From contig JAAZCO010000247.1 in assembly GCA_012513235.1 (NCBI GenBank), positions 1 through 6,322 of the forward strand: a DNA stretch of 6,322 nt. The letters run 5' to 3'. A program made the position numbers and the translations under genes. Origin of the DNA: Gammaproteobacteria bacterium (lineage in GTDB: Bacteria; Pseudomonadota; Gammaproteobacteria; Pseudomonadales; Pseudomonadaceae). Positions 1-5,044 of this stretch are shown piece by piece; position 1 is the first letter of the stretch, and the number at the start of each line of letters is the position of its first letter. The notes under the pieces are model-generated. The model was not told the origin of the DNA, searched no databases, and saw only the letters and a list, made by a program, of their open reading frames with translations.

Positions 1-1131
1 GGCGGCCGTACCTGTCACGCAGCAATTATTGCCCGTGAACTGGGTATCCCAGCCGTAGTCGGTTGTGGCAATGCCACCGCTCTGCTGATAGACGGTCAAG
101 GCGTTACCGTATCCTGTGCGGAAGGTGATACCGGTTATGTGTTTGAAGGTGAGCTCAATTTTGATATTCGCACCAACTCAGTGGAAGCGATGCCTGATCT
201 GCCTTTCAAAATAATGATGAACGTGGGTAACCCTGACCGCGCTTTTGATTTTGCGCAACTGCCCAACGAAGGTGTCGGTTTAGCCCGCCTTGAGTTTATT
301 ATTAACCGCATGATTGGCGTACACCCTAAAGCACTGCTCAACTTCGACAGCCTGCCGAGCGACTTACAAGACAGCATCGAAAAGCGCACTGCAGGTTATG
401 CCAGCCCGATTGATTTCTATGTCGACAAACTGGTGGAAGGTGTCAGCACCCTCGCCGCTGCGTTCTGGCCCAAGAAAGTTATCGTGCGTCTGTCTGACTT
501 TAAGTCCAACGAATACGCCAACCTGATCGGCGGCAAGCTGTATGAGCCGACCGAAGAAAACCCTATGCTGGGTTTCCGTGGTGCTTCACGCTATATCAGC
601 GAATCATTCCGCGACTGCTTTGAATTAGAGTGCCGCGCGATGAAACGTGTACGTGACGTGATGGGTTTAACCAACGTTGAGTTGATGGTGCCTTTCGTGC
701 GTACTGTCAATGAAGCGGCACAGGTTGTGAGCTTGCTCGAAGAGTACGGCCTTAAGCGCGGCGAAAACGGTTTACGCCTGATTATGATGTGCGAGTTACC
801 GTCCAACGCCTTATTAGCTGACGAGTTCTTAGAGCACTTTGATGGTTTCTCCATCGGTTCCAACGATATGACGCAACTGACCTTAGGTCTAGACCGTGAT
901 TCAGGTGTGATTGCACACTTATTTGATGAGCGTGATCCTGCAGTGAAAAAACTGCTATCGATGGCAATCCAAGCCTGTAACAAAGCCGGTAAATACATCG
1001 GTATTTGTGGCCAAGGCCCGTCGGATCACCCTGATCTTGCGCGCTGGTTAATGGAGCAAGGCATCGAAAGCGTATCGCTCAACCCTGACTCAGTCTTAGA
1101 CACTTGGTTCTTCCTCGCGGAAAACAACTAA
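1..1131 (+). CDS. ppsA: Phosphoenolpyruvate synthase, C-terminal 376 residues (5' end outside window)
   Basis: Phosphoenolpyruvate synthase (pyruvate, water dikinase) converts pyruvate and ATP to PEP, AMP and phosphate in the cytoplasm, the entry to gluconeogenesis from C3 compounds. The frame is open from base 1 and begins inside the phosphohistidine (swivelling) domain: GGRTCHAAI carries the catalytic His at visible residue 6. The PEP/pyruvate-binding barrel follows, with GLARLEF, MLGFRGASRY, MMCELPSN (Glu265, Mg ligand) and IGSNDMTQ (Asp289, Mg ligand). The C-terminal ICGQGPSD motif has the catalytic Cys at visible residue 336. If the missing part matches E. coli PpsA (His421), the full protein would be about 791 residues, the normal family length. 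The N-terminal ATP-binding domain lies upstream of the window. An internal ATG at 139 is not a start, because the conserved His motif lies before it. No frameshift is seen. Identification is secure. Confidence 0.97.
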   Translation, partial: GGRTCHAAIIARELGIPAVVGCGNATALLIDGQGVTVSCAEGDTGYVFEGELNFDIRTNSVEAMPDLPFKIMMNVGNPDRAFDFAQLPNEGVGLARLEFIINRMIGVHPKALLNFDSLPSDLQDSIEKRTAGYASPIDFYVDKLVEGVSTLAAAFWPKKVIVRLSDFKSNEYANLIGGKLYEPTEENPMLGFRGASRYISESFRDCFELECRAMKRVRDVMGLTNVELMVPFVRTVNEAAQVVSLLEEYGLKRGENGLRLIMMCELPSNALLADEFLEHFDGFSIGSNDMTQLTLGLDRDSGVIAHLFDERDPAVKKLLSMAIQACNKAGKYIGICGQGPSDHPDLARWLMEQGIESVSLNPDSVLDTWFFLAENN

Positions 1132-1144
1132 GCACTGCACTTAG

Positions 1145-1169
1145 CTGTGCGCTGGAAAACAGCGCACAG
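1145..1169 (+). terminator. Hairpin after ppsA, no U-tract
   Basis: Ten perfect base pairs (1145-1154 with 1160-1169; outer arm CTGTGCGCTG) close a GAAAA loop, starting 14 nt after the ppsA stop codon. G-U and A-T pairs can lengthen the base. The stem is GC-rich like an intrinsic terminator, but no T run follows (the next bases are TTGAGCTTGAG). It may therefore be a Rho-assisted end, a 3'-end stabiliser, or a weak terminator. The structure is seen directly; the role is inferred. Confidence 0.45.
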
Positions 1170-1279
1170 TTGAGCTTGAGCCTCAGCTCTATCTAACTTA
1201 AGCCCTATCTCCAACATCCCCTCCTGCATACACCTGGACGCTTAGTCACTCAGATTTCGCCCAGTCCCACACCAAGAGC

Positions 1280-1307
1280 GGTTATAAGAAACTCTTTTTA
1301 TATAACC
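1280..1307. promoter_or_regulatory. Candidate operator: AT-rich inverted repeat upstream of the sulfur operon
   Basis: GGTTATA (1280-1286) and TATAACC (1301-1307) form a perfect 7-bp inverted repeat with a 14-nt centre, about 75 nt before the rhodanese ATG, in the most AT-rich part of the gap. TATAAC in the right arm could also serve as a -10 element, although no good -35 lies at the right distance. A dyad this size fits a LysR-type regulator. CysB is a reasonable guess, because yeeE-type genes in E. coli belong to the sulfur-starvation response, but no CysB motif was confirmed. Confidence 0.3.
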
Positions 1308-1380
1308 ATATAGCTAATCATTCCTTTGGCAGCAGCAAACACTGTGACATCATTGCGCCACAGTTATAGGAGTCATTGCT

Positions 1381-2325
1381 ATGAAACATTTTTACGCCAG
1401 TGTGGCGTTTTTTTTATCCCTGATTTTGACTCATGCACAGGCTGCCATTCATCAGCCATTGCTCGAAGCAGCTCAATTATCTGAGGCCATCACGACCGAA
1501 GCGCAATTGCGTCTCATCGATATTCGCAGCCCTGAAGATTTTGCCGCAGGTCATATCCCTCAAGCATTATCGGCTCCTTATGGTCAGTGGCGCGGTCCAG
1601 CACACAACCCCGGTCAATTGGCGGATGACGCTTATTTTCAAGACTTGGTGCGCAAGCTGGGTTTAACCCAAGATCAACCGATAGTGGTGTATTCCAGCGG
1701 TGTGGATGAAACCGACTTTGGCGCTGCTGCACGCGTTTACTGGACTTTAAAATACTTGGGCTTTACTGACTTAAGTATTCTCAATGGCGGCTTACAACAA
1801 TGGCAGCAGGCTACCAGCACGCAAGCTACGGCGGTACCAGCCAGCCAAGTGACAGTGCACAGCAATCCCAAGTTAGTGATTTTTAAAGACGAGTTACTGG
1901 ATAAAATCACCCAGCACGATACAACTTATCAGCTACTTGATGCGCGTCCGCCCATATTTTACCAAGGCCAAGTTAAAGCACCCACGGCCAGCACCAGCGG
2001 CACTATTGCTAGCGCGCAAAACATTCCTTTTGGTCAGTGGTTTAATAGCAATGACACCCGCCTGCGCCCAGTAGCAGAAATCAAACAACTGGTCGCCGAG
2101 CAAGGTTTAGCTCAGGCTCAAGAAACCGTATCTTTTTGTAATACGGGTCACTGGGCCGCAACCAACTGGTTTGTACTGTCAGAAGTGGCGGGCTTAGAGG
2201 ATGTACGCCTCTACCCTGCTTCGCTGGCTGAGTGGACACAGGATCAAGAAGGTTTGCCGATGGAGAATACACCCAGCCGCTTCGAACAAATCAAATCCAA
2301 GCTTTCTCAGTTAGTGAAGAATTAA
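1381..2325 (+). CDS. Exported tandem-domain rhodanese (sulfurtransferase)
   Basis: 314 residues. Residues 1-21 are a Sec signal peptide (MKHF, a hydrophobic core, then AQA before the cleavage point), so the protein should act in the periplasm. Two rhodanese domains follow, roughly residues 28-140 and 165-300. The first has LIDIRSPEDFAAGHIPQA, but its active-site position reads VVYSSGVDE, with Ser105 where the catalytic Cys would be; this is the usual non-catalytic N-terminal domain of tandem rhodaneses. The second has LLDARPP and the loop FCNTGHWAA, so Cys253 is the persulfide carrier. AGGAG lies 8 nt upstream of the ATG, a strong ribosome site that fixes the start. The stop is 1 nt from the next ATG, implying translational coupling to the YeeE-family transporter. 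The likely role is moving sulfane sulfur, for example from thiosulfate, towards that transporter; the exact donor cannot be read from sequence. No trusted gene symbol. Confidence 0.93.
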   Translation: MKHFYASVAFFLSLILTHAQAAIHQPLLEAAQLSEAITTEAQLRLIDIRSPEDFAAGHIPQALSAPYGQWRGPAHNPGQLADDAYFQDLVRKLGLTQDQPIVVYSSGVDETDFGAAARVYWTLKYLGFTDLSILNGGLQQWQQATSTQATAVPASQVTVHSNPKLVIFKDELLDKITQHDTTYQLLDARPPIFYQGQVKAPTASTSGTIASAQNIPFGQWFNSNDTRLRPVAEIKQLVAEQGLAQAQETVSFCNTGHWAATNWFVLSEVAGLEDVRLYPASLAEWTQDQEGLPMENTPSRFEQIKSKLSQLVKN

Positions 2326-2326
2326 T

Positions 2327-3418
2327 ATGAACAATCGTTTAGCGCTCACTGTCGTTTTCGCAGTGTTTACCGCATTTTTATTCTGGTTTGTCTCGGTCCG
2401 CCAAAGTCTATTATTTTTAGTCGGTATTGGTTTAGGTACCGTTTTGGCCGGTGCCCGCTTTGGCTTCACCACCGGCTGGCGCAATCTGATTGAAAAGCGT
2501 GATGCCAGTGGTGTCTTTGCGCAAATCTTACTGTTAGCCATTGCCGCTGCCTTCTCTATGCCGTTATTGGCTAGCTTCCCAACGGAGCTTAGCGCTGCAT
2601 TAGGCCCACCAAGCATCAGCTTACTGATTGGCGCTTTGGTGTTTGGCGGCGCGATGCAGATTGCAGATGGCTGTGGCTCTGGAACTTTGTATAAAGCAGG
2701 CCTTGGTATTCCATTAAATATGGCAATACTTCCCGTGTTTGCCCTGGGTAGTTTTTTAGGCTCAGCGCACTTAGGCTGGTGGTTAGACTTAGGGCATTTA
2801 GAGCCTGTCGGTCTAGTCGACGAAGTCGGTTTAGGTGGTGCATTAGGTCTAACTTACCTTGGTTTACTGCTGGTCGGCCTCGCCGCGTGGTGGTGGTCAA
2901 AAACCAGCACAACAGTGCACAGTCTCTTCAATAAAAAACTGATCATGGGCGCTGTGGCGATTGCTGTTCTCGCGGTACTTATTTTAGTGATTGCTGGCAA
3001 GCCGTGGGGCGTGGTGTATGGCTTTGGTTTATGGGCGGCGAAGATTGCGCAAGCCGGCCATCTGTTTGACCCCAGCACCAATGCGTTTTGGAGTCAGCCA
3101 GTCAATGCCACAGCACTTGAGCAGTCAGTCTTTTTAGACTTAACCTCAATTACCAATATCGGTATTTTAGCCGGTGCACTGTGGATTTTCTCACGCAACA
3201 AGTCCGGTGTAGCGAAAAAGCTCAATACCCAACAATGGATTGTCGGCATTCTTGCAGGCTTTTTATTGGGCTACAGTTCGCGCCTAGCCTTTGGCTGTAA
3301 TGTGGGCGCTATGGTCAGTGGTATTTCAACCGGCAGCATTCATGGCTGGATTTGGGTGGTGATGGCCTTTTTAGGCTCACTGATGGGTGTCCGTGTGCGC
3401 CGCTATTTTGGATATTAA
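2327..3418 (+). CDS. YeeE/YedE-family sulfur-compound transporter (thiosulfate-uptake type)
   Basis: 363-residue, highly hydrophobic inner-membrane protein with about ten predicted helices arranged as two repeats of the YeeE/YedE (sulphur transport) family. Each repeat carries a Gly-Cys-x-x-Gly signature: ADGCGSGTLY with Cys116 and AFGCNVGAMVSG with Cys324. These are the only cysteines in the protein. In characterised thiosulfate transporters of this family (TsuA/YeeE), conserved cysteines line the path and pass thiosulfate through the membrane. A third cysteine near the N-terminus there appears to be Gly46 here (RFGFTTGWR), an alignment made by eye. Start: ATG one nt after the rhodanese stop, with a modest GAAGA 6 nt upstream, consistent with coupling. 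The downstream 52-residue gene starts 1 nt after the stop. Thiosulfate is the best substrate guess from the rhodanese partner; another sulfur or selenium species is possible. Confidence 0.9.
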   Translation: MNNRLALTVVFAVFTAFLFWFVSVRQSLLFLVGIGLGTVLAGARFGFTTGWRNLIEKRDASGVFAQILLLAIAAAFSMPLLASFPTELSAALGPPSISLLIGALVFGGAMQIADGCGSGTLYKAGLGIPLNMAILPVFALGSFLGSAHLGWWLDLGHLEPVGLVDEVGLGGALGLTYLGLLLVGLAAWWWSKTSTTVHSLFNKKLIMGAVAIAVLAVLILVIAGKPWGVVYGFGLWAAKIAQAGHLFDPSTNAFWSQPVNATALEQSVFLDLTSITNIGILAGALWIFSRNKSGVAKKLNTQQWIVGILAGFLLGYSSRLAFGCNVGAMVSGISTGSIHGWIWVVMAFLGSLMGVRVRRYFGY

Positions 3419-3419
3419 G

Positions 3420-3578
3420 ATGAATAAATTACGTATTGTGCTGTTTTGGACACTGTTAATTGGCTTCTTTGTCTGGGATTGGCACACAGCGCAGCCAGTC
3501 AACTTACGCCTAGAAGCACCAGTGATTGCCATAGGCTCGGGTCAAGCTCCATCCGGTGGGCACTGCGCTACTTTCTAG
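3420..3578 (+). CDS. Small single-helix membrane protein with Gly-rich His-Cys tail
   Basis: 52 residues, not a family I recognise. Residues 1-5 (MNKLR) are basic, 6-19 form one hydrophobic helix rich in Phe and Trp, and residues 20-52 are a polar tail ending GSGQAPSGGHCATF, with His48 and the only cysteine, Cys49, near the C-terminus. The positive-inside rule puts the tail in the periplasm, tethered or, if cut after HTA, released. The ATG is one nt after the transporter stop with GGA 7 nt upstream, the same 1-nt spacing as the junction before it, and the operon terminator follows 21 nt after the TAG. This spacing argues that it is a real third cistron. An in-frame ATG at 3387 would overlap the transporter and is less likely. 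Inferred role: accessory or sulfur-relay partner of the transporter and rhodanese. The gene call is fairly sure; the function is open. Confidence 0.75.
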   Translation: MNKLRIVLFWTLLIGFFVWDWHTAQPVNLRLEAPVIAIGSGQAPSGGHCATF

Positions 3579-3599
3579 ATATTAAAATCTAGCAGTTAA

Positions 3600-3639
3600 A
3601 AAATAGCCGAACTCAACATCAATTGAGTTCGGCTATTTT
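3600..3639. terminator. Bidirectional intrinsic terminator between convergent operons
   Basis: A perfect 17-bp inverted repeat (AAAATAGCCGAACTCAA at 3600-3616, its complement at 3623-3639) closes a CATCAA loop. The stem is flanked by A residues on the left and four T residues on the right, so it can stop transcription in both directions. It lies 21 nt after the small sulfur-operon gene and 29 nt beyond the stop of the minus-strand methyltransferase, where a shared terminator is expected. Confidence 0.93.
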
Positions 3640-3668
3640 CATTATATCTAGGGCTCGCGCCTGCTCGC

Positions 3669-4406
3669 TTAAACCTCTAAACGAATACCTGCCGAGACTT
3701 GCTTACTGCCTACAGCCGGCAGTAACACACCCTCTTGATAATCTGACATAAACACTTCAGCCGCTTGCGTGACTGTGGTTTGAATCACTAAACGCACACG
3801 ACTGCCCAATACTTTAGCTTCGACTAACTCCACTTGCTCGCCATCAATCCAGGCTTGGCCACTGAGCATTTGAAACGTTTGATCAAGCACCACACGATAC
3901 ACTTTGCCGTCAGCGCTAAGCCATTCCCATGTACCTTGCAAAGGTGCTGGGACCACCCACTTATACAGATACACTCCACCCATCGCGCGCTTGGCATCTG
4001 GCTGCCAACGCCCCATATTAAAAGCATGGGCAATAATACGGGTACCGGGTTTGAGCTCAGTTAAAATACGAGCTTTAAGCTTCACGTTCAGTGATGGTAA
4101 TAAATAGAGGGTCAGGACTGTGGCTTCACTGAAATCAACCGTCAGCAAATCTTCCTGCAAAAACTCAACTCGATCCTCAACCCCGATCGTGGTGGCTAAA
4201 GCATTGGCTTCAGCAATGCGACGTGGATCCATATCGACACCAATAGCCCGCGCACCACGTTCCATTGCCGCAGCAACCACAATACGACCATCACCACAAC
4301 CAAGGTCATAGAGCACATCATCTTTAGTCACCGCCGCCATTTTCAGCATGGCTTCAACCACTAATTCATCGGTTGGCACAAAGATGACATCAAGTTCAGC
4401 ATCCAC
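3669..4406 (-). CDS. Class I SAM-dependent methyltransferase with C-terminal beta-rich domain
   Basis: 245 residues with the GTG at 4406. The Rossmann-type domain is clear: FVPTDELVVEAML before motif I, YDLGCGDGRIV (residues 33-43), then the acidic GVDMDP (Asp58, contacting the SAM ribose), the EDLL segment (85-88), and ATVLTLYLLPS at strand 4, followed by PGTRIIAHAFNMGRW. The VPT, DLGCGDGR and FxMGxW signatures resemble a widespread family of small uncharacterised methyltransferases. About 100 further residues are beta-rich (GTWEWLSADGKVYRV, GQAWIDGEQVEL) and may bind the substrate, which is unknown. Start choice: the frame opens with a GTG at 4454 directly after a stop, but that codon has no ribosome site. 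The GTG at 4406 has GAAGAAGGA ending 9 nt upstream and still keeps all family motifs. The gene is monocistronic on this strand and convergent with the sulfur operon. Confidence 0.9.
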   Translation of the reverse strand: MDAELDVIFVPTDELVVEAMLKMAAVTKDDVLYDLGCGDGRIVVAAAMERGARAIGVDMDPRRIAEANALATTIGVEDRVEFLQEDLLTVDFSEATVLTLYLLPSLNVKLKARILTELKPGTRIIAHAFNMGRWQPDAKRAMGGVYLYKWVVPAPLQGTWEWLSADGKVYRVVLDQTFQMLSGQAWIDGEQVELVEAKVLGSRVRLVIQTTVTQAAEVFMSDYQEGVLLPAVGSKQVSAGIRLEV

Positions 4407-4415
4407 CTTGGTAAA

Positions 4416-4424
4416 TCCTTCTTC
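4416..4424 (-). promoter_or_regulatory. Ribosome binding site deciding the methyltransferase start
   Basis: Read on the minus strand this is GAAGAAGGA, a near-ideal Shine-Dalgarno sequence ending 9 nt before GTG at 4406. It supports the 245-residue form over the 261-residue form starting at 4454. Confidence 0.6.
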
Positions 4425-4441
4425 AAAAATCAATTCAGTAA

Positions 4442-4469
4442 ACAATAAAAACACCTAGCAGGTTAACAA
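4442..4469 (-). promoter_or_regulatory. Weak candidate promoter for the methyltransferase
   Basis: On the minus strand TTGTTA (4464-4469) is followed after 16 nt by TATTGT (4442-4447), a fair match to a sigma-70 -35/-10 pair. Transcription would begin near 4435, downstream of the GTG at 4454 and upstream of the ribosome site at 4416-4424, which agrees with the start chosen. Promoters found by eye are unreliable. Confidence 0.3.
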
Positions 4470-4523
4470 AGCAATCAGCGTCCACTGATCATAAGATTGA
4501 TGACACTTAATGCATAGATCGTG

Positions 4524-4550
4524 GCATATATTCTGCGATTCAGCATATAT
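4524..4550. repeat. Short direct repeat GCATATAT in the divergent gap
   Basis: GCATATAT occurs at 4524-4531 and again at 4543-4550, about two DNA helical turns apart (19 nt start to start), between the methyltransferase and the broken small gene. It could be a pair of regulator half-sites or chance in AT-rich DNA. Apart from this and the candidate promoter, nothing else is seen in 4455-4572. Confidence 0.3.
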
Positions 4551-4572
4551 CTACAGAACATTGTATACCTAG

Positions 4573-4921
4573 ATGCCGCAAAACCCTAAGAGCGACTGCG
4601 CAAGCAATAAACCCACACTAAGGTAGCCTTTGCATTGGGGCGCATTTTGTTTGCTGGGCAACCTGAATTAGCCTTGGGCTTATTACTTGCAGCGCTGCTA
4701 TCCACCAGTGGCATGACTATTTCTTGGACGGGTTTTGCCAAAGGTCATGTGCCGGCTGCGATTAAGCAGACGTTGATTGGTTTGTTGCTTGGCTCATTAC
4801 TAACACCTTTGAGACTGGAGCACAGGCAGCGCTGCTGATTGCGCTGGCCTATATTATCCAAGTGCAATCCGCTGCGTGGTATGTCAAATTTTCTGAAAAG
4901 CTATTGCCTATAAAAGAATAA
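4573..4921 (+). pseudogene. Small multi-helix membrane protein gene broken by two frameshifts
   Basis: Three adjoining reading frames join into one sensible protein of about 116 residues. ATG at 4573 gives MPQNPKSDCASNKPTL up to about 4620, then a stop; the next frame continues KVAFALGRILFAG to about 4795; the third continues ITNTFETGAQAALLIAL and ends at TAA 4919-4921. Each join behaves like loss of one base (near 4618-4622 and near 4794-4796). The composite has about three hydrophobic helices (LALGLLLAALL, IKQTLIGLLLGS, AALLIALAYII) and a short charged end (KLLPIKE). I do not recognise the family. The ATG has an in-frame stop directly before it and no clear ribosome site. The longest single piece starts at TTG 4635 and ends at 4838 with a nonsense tail after the second shift. 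The clean composite suggests recent decay or sequencing indels. A terminator follows at 4984-5021. Confidence 0.65.
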
Positions 4922-4983
4922 AAAGAGGTCGCACTGAGCGGGAGGGGAAACACAAAACAACTCACACTCACTATTGACTGGAT

Positions 4984-5021
4984 AAAAGCCACAGCAGAGT
5001 TACTATTGCTGTGGCTTTTTT
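4984..5021 (+). terminator. Intrinsic terminator upstream of the EEP gene
   Basis: AAAAGCCACAGCA (4984-4996) pairs perfectly with 5007-5019 across a 10-nt loop, and the T run extends to 5021. This is a classical intrinsic terminator about 60 nt after the stop of the broken membrane-protein gene. The A-rich left arm may let it work in reverse as well. It also shows that the TTG at 5006, which would lie in the hairpin, is not the start of the following gene. Confidence 0.9.
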
Positions 5022-5044
5022 ACTCTCACAGGACGCTGTTACTG

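Larger units (their letters stand above)
1132..1380 (+). other. 249-nt intergenic region between ppsA and the rhodanese gene
   Basis: No convincing ORF is present on either strand. The region holds the ppsA hairpin (1145-1169), a short imperfect inverted repeat around 1172-1191 (GAGCT/AGCTC), an AT-rich block with a palindrome (1280-1307), and the ribosome binding site AGGAG at 1368-1372. Its length and content suit a 3' end followed by an independent promoter for the sulfur genes. No clear -35/-10 pair could be chosen. Confidence 0.6.

Noticed and set aside
591..998. A 135-codon open frame antisense to ppsA.
   Set aside because: It lies opposite a conserved enzyme domain, its peptide is rich in Ser, Arg and Lys with no recognisable motif, and it has no promoter or ribosome site; it is a shadow of ppsA codon use.
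2311..2912. Two minus-strand frames opposite the transporter gene (2311-2616 and 2616-2912).
   Set aside because: Both are mirrors of a Gly/Leu/Ala-rich membrane protein and show no domain of their own.
3387..3419. An upstream ATG at 3387 for the small membrane protein.
   Set aside because: It lies inside the transporter gene; the ATG at 3420 keeps the 1-nt spacing seen at the previous junction and gives a normal basic-then-hydrophobic N-terminus.
3575..3592. CTAGAT/ATCTAG inverted repeat overlapping the stop of the small gene.
   Set aside because: Only six AT-rich pairs; too weak to claim a function beside the 17-bp terminator that follows.
4941..4950. A purine-rich GGAGGGGAAA that looks like a strong ribosome site.
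   Set aside because: No start codon with an open frame follows at a usable distance before the terminator.
4974..5006. TTGACT (4974-4979) with TACTAT (5001-5006) as a promoter for the EEP gene.
   Set aside because: The spacing is 21 nt, too long for sigma-70, and the elements overlap the terminator hairpin; no other -10 at 16-18 nt is convincing.
5006..5044. TTG at 5006 as the start of the EEP gene, adding 13 residues.
   Set aside because: The TTG is in the right arm of an intrinsic terminator (4984-5021), and the extension would precede a good signal peptide that begins at ATG 5045.
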